DNA from: Nitrospirota bacterium | GTDB lineage: Bacteria; Nitrospirota; Thermodesulfovibrionia; Thermodesulfovibrionales; SM23-35 | Direction: 5' to 3' | DNA length: 57,535 nucleotides | Assembly: GCA_040754395.1 (NCBI GenBank) | Contig: JBFMCL010000022.1 | Coordinates: 1 to 57,535, forward strand | Part shown: piece by piece, positions 1 through 9,419 of the stretch | Layout: each line of letters opens with the position of its first letter | Numbering within the stretch: position 1 is the stretch's first letter | The notes under the pieces: model-generated | Seen by the model: only the letters and a program-made list of their open reading frames with translations | Told to the model about the DNA's origin: nothing | The model's database searches: none | Position numbers and translations under genes: made by a program

Positions 1-26
1 GAGAATATCGTGTATACTCTGTTCAT
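1..26 (-). CDS. Transposase N-terminus, truncated by window edge
   Basis: On the minus strand an ATG at 26-24 follows a consensus GGAGG eight bases upstream, and the frame stays open to the window edge. Only about eight codons are visible, identical to those at 57509-57535. The family cannot be settled from so little; an IS transposase is inferred from the inverted duplication at both contig ends. Confidence 0.5.
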
Positions 27-126
27 GGTCTGTTCCTCCTTGCTGGTATAGGGTTTGGTCACCACTATTTTCCAACAAGTATAAAGAACAGACCGATATT
101 TATAAATATTTACCGGACACTAATGA
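1..126 (-). mobile_element. Insertion sequence left end (partial, continues beyond window)
   Basis: These 126 bases are the exact reverse complement of 57409-57534 at the other end of the window. Read on the minus strand they contain an outer end near CACTA/TAGTG, about 90 bases of untranslated leader, a strong ribosome binding site and the first codons of an outward-reading protein. That is the layout of the left end of an insertion sequence. The identity stops at base 126, after which the two flanks differ. The short reading MNRVYTIF resembles the start of IS4-type (DUF4372) transposases, but this is a weak guess. An assembly break at a multicopy IS would look the same as a true pair of inverted copies. 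Confidence 0.8.
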
Positions 127-203
127 CTGAATACCTCTTCAGAGGCTGGCTGTATGGTATTTTCCTCAGGTATAATAGGGAACTTTGTTTTTGGAGGAAG
201 AAC

Positions 204-1463
204 ATGACGATAACGGAAAAGATTCTCGCCGCGCACTCCGGAAGGAAGAAAGTTTCACCCGGAGAACTGATCAATGCAAAGGTAGATCTTATCCTTGCCA
301 ATGATATAACTGCACCCATCTCAATCTCAGAATTCAGAAAAATAGGTGCTGAACAGGTATTCGACAAGGACAGGATTGCGCTCATTCCCGATCACTTTGC
401 TCCGCAGAAGGATATCAAGGCAGCCGAGCAGTGCAGGATGCTCAGGGAGTTTTCAAAAGAACATAATCTCAGCCTCTACTTTGAAGTGGGAAGAATGGGA
501 ATCGAGCATGCCCTTCTTCCTGAGGAGGGACTTGTTGTACCCGGGGATCTCGTCATCGGAGCTGACAGCCATACATGCACATATGGCGCACTTGGCGCAT
601 TTTCAACCGGTGTGGGTTCAACCGATGTTGCCGCTGCAATGGCGACAGGGGAATGCTGGTTCAGGGTACCGGAATCCATGAAATTCATTTACTACGGAAA
701 CCCCGCCAGATGGGTTGGCGGCAAGGACCTGATTCTGCATACCATCGGAGAGATCGGAGTTGACGGATCCCTTTACATGTCGATGGAATTTGCAGGGGAG
801 GCAATCCGAAATCTCCCGATGCACGGAAGGCTCACCATGTGCAACATGGCGATAGAAGCCGGCGGGAAAAACGGCATTATCGTACCCGACAGGATTACAA
901 AGACATACGAAAAAAACAGGGCAAAAAGGACTCCCGTTTTCTATAAATCAGACAAAAATGCCGTGTATGCCGAAGTCCGTGAATATGACTGTGCAAAAAT
1001 ACCCCTCACAGTAGCATGCCCCCATCTTCCTTCGAACACCCGGCCCGCTGCCGAACTATTCGAGGTGTATATTGATCAGGTAGTAATCGGTTCCTGTACC
1101 AACGGAAGGCTTGAGGATCTGAGAGAAGCCGCCGCGATCCTTAAGGGAAGAAAGGTCAATCCGAATGTCAGGATGATCGTGATACCTGCAACGCAGAGGA
1201 TATACAAGCAGGCGATGAAGGAGAAGCTGCTCGACGTATTTATCGATGCCGAGGCAGTCGTTTCTACCCCGACCTGCGGGCCGTGTCTTGGCGGACATAT
1301 GGGGATACTCGCAAAGGGTGAAACAGCCTTAGCGACCACGAACAGGAATTTTGTCGGCAGGATGGGTCATCCGGAGAGTGAGGTCTATCTTTCCAACCCG
1401 GCCGTTGCAGCCGCATCAGCGGTGCTGGGAAGGATAGGAACGCCGGAGGAATTGGGATTATAA
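204..1463 (+). CDS. leuC: 3-isopropylmalate dehydratase large subunit (aconitase family)
   Basis: Protein of 419 residues of the LeuC/homoaconitase subfamily, which isomerises 2- to 3-isopropylmalate in leucine synthesis using a [4Fe-4S] cluster together with a separate small subunit. Cluster ligands are visible as C298 in the IGSCTNG motif and C358 and C361 in TCGPCLGG. The substrate-loop signature GADSHTCTYG is intact. The start is the ATG preceded by TTGGAGGAAG; an upstream in-frame ATG at 123 lies against the IS end and has no ribosome binding site. No leuD, leuA or leuB is present in the window, so the small subunit must come from elsewhere. A TATAAT-like box lies at 171-176 without a convincing -35. 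A homoaconitase or related 2-methyl-malate substrate cannot be excluded. Confidence 0.9.
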   Translation: MTITEKILAAHSGRKKVSPGELINAKVDLILANDITAPISISEFRKIGAEQVFDKDRIALIPDHFAPQKDIKAAEQCRMLREFSKEHNLSLYFEVGRMGIEHALLPEEGLVVPGDLVIGADSHTCTYGALGAFSTGVGSTDVAAAMATGECWFRVPESMKFIYYGNPARWVGGKDLILHTIGEIGVDGSLYMSMEFAGEAIRNLPMHGRLTMCNMAIEAGGKNGIIVPDRITKTYEKNRAKRTPVFYKSDKNAVYAEVREYDCAKIPLTVACPHLPSNTRPAAELFEVYIDQVVIGSCTNGRLEDLREAAAILKGRKVNPNVRMIVIPATQRIYKQAMKEKLLDVFIDAEAVVSTPTCGPCLGGHMGILAKGETALATTNRNFVGRMGHPESEVYLSNPAVAAASAVLGRIGTPEELGL

Positions 1464-1521
1464 ACTTCAGATCATCTGTTTTTGCGGTACCGAATGAGAG
1501 TCACACGAAAGGCGAACACCT

Positions 1522-1992
1522 ATGTCACCTGAGGAAAAGCTGAGGGAATTGGGGATAGTGCTCCCCGAAACACCTGCACCGCTCGGTTCATATGTTCCGG
1601 TTGTACAAGCAGGGAGTCTTATATTTCTCAGCGGTATTCTTCCCTTAAGAAACGGAAGGCTCACGAGAACAGGGAGAGTGGGTGAATCTGTCTCAAAGGA
1701 CGATGCAGGCGACGACGCAAAAACAGCAGTCGTGAATGCGCTTTCGGTCCTGAAGGCAAATCTTGGAACGCTCAGCAGAGTCAAGAGATGCGTGAAGCTC
1801 ACCGGCTACGTTGCATCATCACCCGATTTCACCGAACAGCCGATGGTGCTGAATGCCGCGTCAGAACTCCTGTACGAAATCTTTGGTGAAGCCGGAAGGC
1901 ATGCACGCGCAGCTGTAGGCGTGAATGTACTTCCTCTCAATTCTCCGGTAGAGATAGAATTTATCTTCGAAGTAGGCCAGGAATCTTCATAG
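1522..1992 (+). CDS. RidA/YjgF family enamine deaminase-like protein
   Basis: 156-residue member of the RidA (YjgF/YER057c/UK114) superfamily, which in characterised members hydrolyses reactive enamine/imine intermediates from PLP enzymes. The conserved arginine lies in the HARAAVGV segment (R129), followed by the usual hydrophobic strand VEIEFIFEV. The N-terminus is about 20 residues longer than classical RidA, matching the long subgroup found widely in bacteria. It follows leuC by 58 bases and may be co-transcribed; a link to branched-chain amino acid synthesis would fit RidA biology but is inferred. Its stop codon overlaps the convergent HD-GYP gene by six bases. Confidence 0.85.
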   Translation: MSPEEKLRELGIVLPETPAPLGSYVPVVQAGSLIFLSGILPLRNGRLTRTGRVGESVSKDDAGDDAKTAVVNALSVLKANLGTLSRVKRCVKLTGYVASSPDFTEQPMVLNAASELLYEIFGEAGRHARAAVGVNVLPLNSPVEIEFIFEVGQESS

Positions 1993-3891
1993 CAGACTTA
2001 TCGGGCTGCTGCCTGAAAGGACCTCAGCGTTCTCCTTCGACAATACACTCAGAAACGCTTCGACTACATCGGCGTCAAACTGCGTATTCATGCATCTCTT
2101 TAACTCGGATATCGCATATTCAGGTGTGCCACCGGCCCTGTACGGCCGGTCGGATACCATGGAGTCAAATGCATCGGCAACGCAGAGTATCCTCGCAAGT
2201 ACAGGAATTTCATCTGCCTTCAGCCCGTCAGGATATCCCTCCCCGTCTACTCTTTCATGGTGATGCCGTATGACCGGCAGAAGATGCTGCAACTGCTTTA
2301 TCGGCGCCAGTATCTCTTCACCCTTGATCGGATGGAGATTAATCAGTCTTGATTCTTCATCAGAGAGCACATTGGGGTTATCGAGGATAATATCATAGGT
2401 GCCTATTTTCCCTATGTCATGAAAAAGCCCGGCTACCCTGAGCATCTCAATGTCCTCCTTTTCGAGAGACATTTCTTCCGCAATGGCAACTGCATACTTC
2501 GTAACACGCTCGGAATGGCCTTTTGTCCAGGGACTTTTTGCGTCGATTGCATTCACGAATGAATGGATAAGACCTTCATAGAGCCCTTTCAGTTCACGGT
2601 AGGAAAAATCAACCTCCTTGAGCATATTGAAAAACGCATCACGGCTTTCGGTGAGTTTTTTCTGTTTATCTCTAATCTCCGAGATGTCCACAATTGCAAG
2701 TACAAATGACCTTGTCAGGCCTTCGTCGTCAGGAAGAGGAGTGAGGTAAAGAAGGAAATGCTTATTCAACCTCTCTTCGCAATATTCAAAGGCATCCAGT
2801 GTGAAGCTTTTCTCCTGCCGGATATTATCGAAGATGTCCTTTAACTGTTCGCTTTTTATTATTTCATAAGATTTGCCGCTTTTTATTTCTTCGGGCAGAA
2901 TATTGAAGTGAAGGAAAAAGTATTTATTCGCCCTTCTGATACCGAACGCATCATCAAGCAACAGCACACCATAAGGCATGGAATCAAACGTTACCCTCCA
3001 TTCATTCAGTGCCTGTTCGAGCATCTTTCTGTATTTTACACGGGCACTGATGTCCCGTATGATGCTTCTGCTTTGCATGAAATTCCCTTTCTTGTCACAG
3101 ACAGCGGTCGCGCTTTGAAGCACAGGAATATACGACCCGTCTTTCTTCCTTAGATCCAGTTCCAGGTTTTCGATAGTGCCCTTCTCCAGAAATTCCGAAT
3201 ACCTGTCACTGAATCTTCTCCATCCCTCCTCACTGAGAATGTCGCGCAAATTCATCTTTTTTTCCACTTCAGACCTGCTGTAACCGAGCATGTTCAGCCA
3301 GGTGTCATTCACCTCAATAATCAGTCCGCCTGAATCGGTAAAATAATAGCCAGCAGGCGCTTTCTGATAGAAGTCGAGATATTTTCTCTCGCTGTCCTCA
3401 AGCTTCTGTTCAGCATCCTTTCTTTGGGTGACGTCTTGCAGATTGCAATGGATATAGACCGGTTTGCCATTGATGAATTTGCAGCGGGAACTGACCTCAA
3501 CAACGATTTTCTTCGCACTTCTGGTTACAAGCTCGGTCTCGAACTTGGGAAGTTTTTTGCCGGACAGAAGCTGTCCGAAAATATCCCTGCAATGCACGAG
3601 ACTGTCAGGATGAATGATATCACGCATCGAAAGGTGATTGATTTCTCTCCGCTGATACCCAAGCGCGTAAAGCCATGCTTTGTTCACATAGAGAAACCTG
3701 CCGTCAGGCGTCAGCACATGTATGAGGTCATTTGCATTTTCCACAAGGTCCCTGAACATTTCCCTGGTGCTTTTTTTGACGTTCTCCTTCTGGTTTCGCA
3801 ATGATTCCCTCGTAGCAAATTCGGTGTTGCTGAGGCGCAGTTCCAGTATTTCCTGTATGAGCTGTTGTTTTGTCTTGCGTTCGTCCTTCAC
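1987..3891 (-). CDS. PAS-PAS-PAS-HD-GYP cyclic-di-GMP phosphodiesterase
   Basis: Cytoplasmic 634-residue signalling protein. A short coiled coil leads into three PAS domains (about residues 45-160, 165-285 and 290-410), each pair linked by the typical DVTQRK/DISAR type connector, and then an HD-GYP domain (about 435-620). The HD-GYP signature is intact: HDIGKIG near 491, the HHHER block and the EGYPDGL motif near 550. This family hydrolyses c-di-GMP. No transmembrane segment or receiver is visible, so the PAS domains should sense an internal cue such as redox, oxygen or a small ligand. The start is a GTG with a poor ribosome binding site. A REC-PAS protein lies immediately upstream on the same strand. 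Confidence 0.9.
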   Translation of the reverse strand: MKDERKTKQQLIQEILELRLSNTEFATRESLRNQKENVKKSTREMFRDLVENANDLIHVLTPDGRFLYVNKAWLYALGYQRREINHLSMRDIIHPDSLVHCRDIFGQLLSGKKLPKFETELVTRSAKKIVVEVSSRCKFINGKPVYIHCNLQDVTQRKDAEQKLEDSERKYLDFYQKAPAGYYFTDSGGLIIEVNDTWLNMLGYSRSEVEKKMNLRDILSEEGWRRFSDRYSEFLEKGTIENLELDLRKKDGSYIPVLQSATAVCDKKGNFMQSRSIIRDISARVKYRKMLEQALNEWRVTFDSMPYGVLLLDDAFGIRRANKYFFLHFNILPEEIKSGKSYEIIKSEQLKDIFDNIRQEKSFTLDAFEYCEERLNKHFLLYLTPLPDDEGLTRSFVLAIVDISEIRDKQKKLTESRDAFFNMLKEVDFSYRELKGLYEGLIHSFVNAIDAKSPWTKGHSERVTKYAVAIAEEMSLEKEDIEMLRVAGLFHDIGKIGTYDIILDNPNVLSDEESRLINLHPIKGEEILAPIKQLQHLLPVIRHHHERVDGEGYPDGLKADEIPVLARILCVADAFDSMVSDRPYRAGGTPEYAISELKRCMNTQFDADVVEAFLSVLSKENAEVLSGSSPISLL

Positions 3892-4008
3892 GAGTATCTC
3901 TGCATCGCATTCAGTATCAATCTGTAACTGATGCGAACGATTATAAGGTTTTTTATCATTTTATCAAATTAACTGTAAAAAATAACAGAAACGTTTTCTT
4001 CAATTACA

Positions 4009-5046
4009 TTATTGCCTGTATTTTTCAAGCTCCTGCATCAGTTTTTCCATCTCCTTCTTCAGCTGTATCATCCGGGATTCCCTTCCGACCGCAATATTAT
4101 AGAACTCCTCGAGCTCTTTCAGCCGCTTCTTCAGTTCCTGGTCGCTTTTTTTCAAAAGCTCCTCATAGTGTTTCCGATCTGTAATATCAAGCGCGGTAAA
4201 GGTAACACCGCGCGACAGATCTGCAGGATCAATCGGAGATGAACTGAGGAGTACATCAATAACTGTTCCGTCTTTCCGCTTCCACCGCGTTTCGACCGTT
4301 CCCGTACCTCGCTCCCTGATCTGTGCATATTTTGTCTTTCCCACATATTCGTAATCTTCTTCGGTCGGATAAAGAATTCGGGCATTCTGCCCTATAAGCT
4401 CGTCGCTCGAAAATCCCGTTATTTCACAGAGGCGGTCATTTACCTGCAGTAACCTGCGGTCAGCAGATACCAGGCCAATACCGATGGGTGCTGCCCTGAA
4501 AATGCTCCTCAGTCTTGCTTCGCTTTCCTGAAGGGACTCCTCTTTCTGCCTGCTTTCTGCACAGGCCTTTTCAAGTTCCCGCACTTTCTCTTCAAGCTTT
4601 GTCGCAACTATCCGCGCGTACTGCCTGAGAAATTCCTCATCCTTTTCTATCAGCTTCGCGGTAATGATCTTTGTCTGCCCGATCTCATCGATAATAATCC
4701 TCAGCTCTTCAATGAATTCCTTCGGCTCCTTCGGCTTGATAATAAATGCTTCTGCGCCGAGAGATGTGGCAAGCTCTGCCTCCCGGTAGCCGGTATACAG
4801 TGCTGAATAGAAGACAAATGGGATCCCTCGTAATTTCTCATCATGCTTTATACTTCTCAGGAACTGAAATCCGTCCATCCTGGGCATGTTTGCATCAGAA
4901 ATAATCAGGTCCGGCTTCTGATGTGATGCCATTTTGAGCCCCTCGATTCCGTCAGATGCCTCTGCTGTCTCAAACCCGCTCTGCTCGAGAAGATATTTCA
5001 ACAACAGTCTGTCAGTCGCATTATCATCAACAATCAATATTTTCAT
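4009..5046 (-). CDS. Response regulator with receiver and PAS domains, no output domain
   Basis: 345 residues. Residues 1-122 form a CheY-like receiver with acidic pocket VDD, phospho-acceptor D51 (in SDANMPRMDG) and the conserved lysine in IIKPKE. A coiled coil (about 145-180) joins a PAS domain (about 180-300) and a second charged coiled coil runs to the end. There is no histidine kinase, GGDEF, HD-GYP or DNA-binding domain, so it probably signals by protein contact or dimerisation. A clear GAGGGA precedes the ATG. It lies 117 bases upstream of the HD-GYP gene on the same strand, and a shared transcript is likely, which would tie it to c-di-GMP turnover. Confidence 0.88.
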   Translation of the reverse strand: MKILIVDDNATDRLLLKYLLEQSGFETAEASDGIEGLKMASHQKPDLIISDANMPRMDGFQFLRSIKHDEKLRGIPFVFYSALYTGYREAELATSLGAEAFIIKPKEPKEFIEELRIIIDEIGQTKIITAKLIEKDEEFLRQYARIVATKLEEKVRELEKACAESRQKEESLQESEARLRSIFRAAPIGIGLVSADRRLLQVNDRLCEITGFSSDELIGQNARILYPTEEDYEYVGKTKYAQIRERGTGTVETRWKRKDGTVIDVLLSSSPIDPADLSRGVTFTALDITDRKHYEELLKKSDQELKKRLKELEEFYNIAVGRESRMIQLKKEMEKLMQELEKYRQ

Positions 5047-5171
5047 ATATATCCCTCTTTTACATCCGTCTTTATCCTAGATTTTATCGGTATCCTTATG
5101 TTTTTTCCACAAATAATTGTCCTGCATCAGATATACTATCTGCTAAATCACTGAGAAGATATTTTATCATC

Positions 5172-5699
5172 ATGAATCATGATTCTGTCATTCCAAGAGT
5201 CACCCACAGGGACCCGGACGGTTATGACTTCACAAGAAATGCTCTGAAAAATATTTTCCGGAATCAAATGCATCAATTTCAAAAGGTCATCGGTCTTGCA
5301 CACCAAATCAGGAACGGCCTCGACGGCATAAGCCCTTTCATACAGCAGGCTACACAGGCCGTATGTCCCCGCTGCAGTGATGTCTGCTGTATCGCAAAAC
5401 ACGGTTATCACAACCACGAGGATCACGTATATCTCTATGCACTCGGCCTGAGTCCTCCACTTCATGAGTTTTGGAGGGATGACCTCGAACCGTGCCAATA
5501 TCTTTCGGAAAACGGCTGTTCGATGGATCGTTCTGTCCGGCCTTCAGGGTGCAACTGGTATTTCTGTGAACCCCTCTTTGACTATATGGAACTTCAGCCT
5601 GATTACCGGAAATTCGATGATTCATTCCATGAAATAGCAGGTCTCTGGCTGGCGATGACAGAGGAATTTTCTCTTGTTGCTTCCCGAATGCCAGAATAA
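5172..5699 (+). CDS. Cys-rich YkgJ-like metal-binding protein
   Basis: 175-residue soluble protein with a cysteine pattern close to the YkgJ (PF03692, putative Zn/Fe-chelating) family: CPRCSDVCC, then PCQYLSENGC, then RPSGCNWYFC. The function of this family is not established; members have been proposed to bind zinc or an iron-sulfur cluster. The start was chosen where resemblance to the family begins; a weak GAGAAG lies about 15 bases upstream and the frame is open further upstream over the divergent gene, so the start is uncertain. It stands alone between the divergent REC-PAS gene and der. A second, shorter YkgJ-like protein occurs at 25352. Confidence 0.7.
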   Translation: MNHDSVIPRVTHRDPDGYDFTRNALKNIFRNQMHQFQKVIGLAHQIRNGLDGISPFIQQATQAVCPRCSDVCCIAKHGYHNHEDHVYLYALGLSPPLHEFWRDDLEPCQYLSENGCSMDRSVRPSGCNWYFCEPLFDYMELQPDYRKFDDSFHEIAGLWLAMTEEFSLVASRMPE

Positions 5700-5794
5700 T
5701 TTTCATTCCCGCCATATGCACTGCATTCGCCAGATTCGGCATCATCACGTTACTGACTCCTGTCCGGAAATTAGATTTGGGAGATTCAATAGTG

Positions 5795-5800
5795 TAAAAT
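5795..5800 (+). promoter_or_regulatory. -10 box of der, leaderless-type spacing
   Basis: TAAAAT lies only seven bases upstream of the der ATG, so transcription should start at or next to the start codon. There is no Shine-Dalgarno sequence in the gap. No good -35 is seen; a TG directly precedes the box. Confidence 0.5.
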
Positions 5801-5807
5801 TACAATT

Positions 5808-7130
5808 ATGGCAAAACCTGTAGTAGTGATAGTCGGCAGACCGAATGTCGGCAAATCGACCCTGTTCAACAGGATGACAGGGTCGCATTCCGCGATTGTC
5901 GAGGATATTTCCGGAGTCACCAGGGACAGGAACTGTCTGGATGCGGAATGGGAAGGGAAACGATTTGCAGTTGTGGATACCGGCGGATTTTACCCGGATA
6001 CCGATGATGATATCTTCCTCCAGATCAGGGAACAGGCACTGTTCGCCATCGATGAAGGAGATGTGATTGTCCATCTCCTTGACGGCAAAGACGGGCTTAC
6101 CCCGTCTGATATGGAACTTGCCCGCGTTCTCAGGTCATCGGGCAAGCAGGTTATCTGGGCAGTAAACAAGATTGACGGTCCTACCCGTGAAGACAGACTG
6201 TACGATTTTTACAGAATAGGCGCAGAAGATATATCCCCGGTTTCTGCCGAAACAGGGTTTGCTTTTGATGATTTCATGGACAAACTGGCAGGGTTTTTGC
6301 CTGTGCATACTGAGGAAAGGATTGATTATCCGAGAATTGCGGTAGTCGGCAGACCGAATGTCGGCAAGTCGACCTTCATAAATACCCTTCTGGGCAAGAG
6401 AAGGATGATTGTAAGCCCTGTTCCGGGTACTACCAGGGATTCGGTCGACAGCGTATGTACATATTACGGCAGGAAATATCTCCTGATAGATACCGCCGGG
6501 ATGAAAAAAAGTGACAGGTCAGGATACTCGCTGGACAGGTTTGCCATGGTGAGGGCGATCAGAAGCATCGAGAGATGCGATGTGTCCCTAATCGTCATTG
6601 ATGCAAGCAAAGGTATTGTGGAGCAGGACCAGAGAATAGCGGGGATCGTGGAAGAATACGGGAAAGGAGCGGTGTTTCTCCTGAATAAATGGGACATCAT
6701 CGCTGACACTGATGCCACCTTCAAGAAACTGGGAAAGGAATTACACAGGCGGATGTGGTTCATGCAGTATGCACCTCTCCTGACGGTATCAGCCCTCGAG
6801 AAAAAGCGTGTGACAAAGGTCTTCCCGATCATTGACCGCATACTACGGGAAAGGAAAAAAAGGATACCAACTTCGGATATCAACAGGTCATTCAGGGATA
6901 TCGCGTCAGGCATTCCTTTACCCACCTATAAGGGAAAGCAGGTTAAATTATTTTACATAACACAGGTGAAGACAGAGCCACCTTCTTTCACACTTTTTAC
7001 CAATTATCCTTCTGCCATTAAAGAAACCTATGTGCGCCATATAGAAAAAATCCTGCGGAGAAGTTACTCCTTTGAGGGAACCCCAATCAGAATATATGTC
7101 AGGGGGCGCGAAAAAACCAGGGAAAGATGA
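5808..7130 (+). CDS. der: Ribosome biogenesis GTPase Der (EngA)
   Basis: 440-residue double GTPase needed for 50S subunit assembly. Two G domains are present: the first begins at residue 8 with GRPNVGKS and has DTGGF and NKID motifs; the second begins near residue 179 with a second GRPNVGKS, then DTAGM and NKWD. The C-terminal KH-like domain (about 345-440) ends in the usual basic tail. Length is normal for the family. It appears to be translated from a leaderless or nearly leaderless message. The stop overlaps the yihY start (ATGA), so the two genes are co-translated. Confidence 0.97.
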   Translation: MAKPVVVIVGRPNVGKSTLFNRMTGSHSAIVEDISGVTRDRNCLDAEWEGKRFAVVDTGGFYPDTDDDIFLQIREQALFAIDEGDVIVHLLDGKDGLTPSDMELARVLRSSGKQVIWAVNKIDGPTREDRLYDFYRIGAEDISPVSAETGFAFDDFMDKLAGFLPVHTEERIDYPRIAVVGRPNVGKSTFINTLLGKRRMIVSPVPGTTRDSVDSVCTYYGRKYLLIDTAGMKKSDRSGYSLDRFAMVRAIRSIERCDVSLIVIDASKGIVEQDQRIAGIVEEYGKGAVFLLNKWDIIADTDATFKKLGKELHRRMWFMQYAPLLTVSALEKKRVTKVFPIIDRILRERKKRIPTSDINRSFRDIASGIPLPTYKGKQVKLFYITQVKTEPPSFTLFTNYPSAIKETYVRHIEKILRRSYSFEGTPIRIYVRGREKTRER

Positions 7131-7945
7131 ACTATCTGAAAATCATCACAAGGAGTTTTTCGGATTTCTTCAGGGACGACGGAATAACTCTTGCTGCAGC
7201 GCTGTCGTATTTTTCGATCATGGCCTCAGTGCCGCTCTGCCTCTTTCTTATCGCAGTATTCGGCCACATCCTCGGTCAGTACCCGGAATTCTATCAATTT
7301 TTTTCCGCGCGGCTGATCAATTTTTTCCCTGCCATCACAGAGGGTATTACCAACGAACTGGGAAAGCTGATAACCTTCAGGGGAATCGGCACGCTCAGTA
7401 TTTTACTCTACGGTTTCTTTTCCCTTCAGGTCTTCACTTCTATCGATAACGCCCTGAATATCATATTCAAGGTCAAGAAGAAGAGGGCCTTTTTTCTGTC
7501 AGTCCTGATGTCAGCGAGCATTGTTACATTTCTGATAATAATGCTCCTCGTTTCCTTTGCGGCGACTTCACTCATCCCGCTTCTGCAAACAATGAAGCAT
7601 TTTTTCCCTGAATTGCGCATCGGACTGCTGACAGCCGTGCTGATACGGTACGTCATTCCTTTTTTTATGGTTTTTTTCTCGATCGCGGTCATGTATGTCC
7701 TTTTTCCGAAAACAAAGGTCAGGATGTCGCATGCATTCACCGGCGCTCTTTTTGCAACGGTGTTCCTTGAAATTGCAAAACATGTCTTCACCTGGTATGT
7801 CGGCACTGTTGCCGAGTTCGGAACCATTTACGGACCTCTGACCGCTTTCGTGGTCTTCCTGCTCTGGGCCTTTTATTCCGCATGCATTTTCCTGATCGGA
7901 GCCGAGATGGTGCACATACTGGGGCTGGAAAAGGAAAAGATATAG
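7127..7945 (+). CDS. YihY/BrkB family inner-membrane protein
   Basis: 272 residues with about six hydrophobic membrane segments and the family hallmarks: the amphipathic DDGITLAAALSYFSIMA segment near the N-terminus, and the late TFTWYVG-like and TAFVVFLLWAF segments. Members are polytopic inner-membrane proteins once mis-called ribonuclease BN; their physiological role is unclear. The ATG overlaps the der stop by four bases, so expression is coupled to der. No unusual feature. Confidence 0.9.
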   Translation: MNYLKIITRSFSDFFRDDGITLAAALSYFSIMASVPLCLFLIAVFGHILGQYPEFYQFFSARLINFFPAITEGITNELGKLITFRGIGTLSILLYGFFSLQVFTSIDNALNIIFKVKKKRAFFLSVLMSASIVTFLIIMLLVSFAATSLIPLLQTMKHFFPELRIGLLTAVLIRYVIPFFMVFFSIAVMYVLFPKTKVRMSHAFTGALFATVFLEIAKHVFTWYVGTVAEFGTIYGPLTAFVVFLLWAFYSACIFLIGAEMVHILGLEKEKI

Positions 7946-8029
7946 GCATTCCCTCTCCTCCCTCTCATATGACCCGCTTTTGCGCTGCTGCCTCTGTTTC
8001 CCATTGTTTCGGATAATACCCAAAACGTG

Positions 8030-8035
8030 TATAAT
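8030..8035 (+). promoter_or_regulatory. -10 box of the MshEN-domain gene, leaderless-type spacing
   Basis: A perfect TATAAT ends seven bases before the ATG at 8043 and is preceded by CGTG. No -35 and no ribosome binding site are visible. Box and spacing closely resemble those upstream of der. Confidence 0.55.
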
Positions 8036-8042
8036 ATGACCT

Positions 8043-9008
8043 ATGAAGCTCGGGGAAGCCTTAGTCAAGGAAGCGCTGATTACGAGACAGCAGCTTGATC
8101 AGGCACTGAAACGTCAGGTTCAATTCGGGGGGAGAATCGGTTCAAACCTTGTTGAACTGCGGTTCATCGAAGAAGACGAGCTTTCCGGATTCCTGAGCAG
8201 ATTTTTCAAAATCCCCGCGGTCTCCCCTGAAATGCTTGCCTCAATTCCCGAAGAAGTCCAGAACTCGCTCGACAGGGAAACCATCGATAAGTACAAGATA
8301 CTGCCGTTCAGGAAGGAACGGAACAGACTGCACACCGCCATGCTGAACCCGAAGGATATAAAAGAGATTGATGAACTCCGCTTTGTCACCGGCTTTGATA
8401 TCATCCCGTATGTCATCACCGAACTCAGGCTCGTCTATGCACTCGAAAAATTCTACGGAATCAAGCGTGACGTCAGGTACATCAGCCTGAAGGACCGTTT
8501 CGACCCCGAAGCAAAAGTTGAGGACAGTTCCGTCAATAAGATAAAGGCGGCCTTTCTGGAGGTAAAGGAAACTGAAGACATTGCCGGGGTGCTCATCAAC
8601 GAGACTTACAAGATAGCAACGAGAGTGGCACTTTTTACGGTGAAGGGAGGGAATATCTCTGGCTGGAAAGCACGCGGACTTTCAGTAGAGGGGTTTGAAA
8701 TATCCGTGAAAGACTCGCCCCTCTTTTCAGAAGTGCTCAGAAGCAAAAGCAACTACCGCGGGCCTGTGCTGAATATAAAGGGAAATGAATCATTCACAAA
8801 AATGCTTTTGGGAACTCCCCAGGATGTACTGATCTTGCCTATCACTATCAGAGAAAGGACTGTTGCCCTCCTGTATGCCGACAACGGCAATGCATCCGTA
8901 TTGAATGCAAATGTCGGGTTCCTCTCGATGCTCGCCTCAATGGCCGCGATCGCATTTGAGATCCTTATCCTGAAAAAGAGGATTCTGGACCTGAATTTCC
9001 CGATATGA
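8043..9008 (+). CDS. MshEN-domain (GspE N-terminal-like) protein with GAF-like C-terminus
   Basis: 321 residues, no membrane segment. Residues 1-140 match the N-terminal domain of type II secretion/type IV pilus ATPases (MshEN, PF05157): two tandem motifs of the form (K/R)(L/I)G..L....LI....L...L starting at residues 2 and 30. In MshE-type proteins these bind c-di-GMP. Here the conserved glycine after each LV pair is replaced (A and R), so binding is uncertain. The C-terminal 170 residues look like a GAF/roadblock-type sensory fold ending in a hydrophobic helix. There is no Walker ATPase, so this is a stand-alone receptor or adaptor. It is convergent with glnB. Confidence 0.7.
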   Translation: MKLGEALVKEALITRQQLDQALKRQVQFGGRIGSNLVELRFIEEDELSGFLSRFFKIPAVSPEMLASIPEEVQNSLDRETIDKYKILPFRKERNRLHTAMLNPKDIKEIDELRFVTGFDIIPYVITELRLVYALEKFYGIKRDVRYISLKDRFDPEAKVEDSSVNKIKAAFLEVKETEDIAGVLINETYKIATRVALFTVKGGNISGWKARGLSVEGFEISVKDSPLFSEVLRSKSNYRGPVLNIKGNESFTKMLLGTPQDVLILPITIRERTVALLYADNGNASVLNANVGFLSMLASMAAIAFEILILKKRILDLNFPI

Positions 9009-9032
9009 ACGTGTATCATGCGGAAACGCAGA

Positions 9033-9419
<387 letters not shown>

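Noticed and set aside
123-203. N-terminal extension of leuC from the ATG at 123
   Set aside because: It begins inside the IS-flank junction, has no ribosome binding site and is not part of the aconitase family; GGAGG precedes the ATG at 204.
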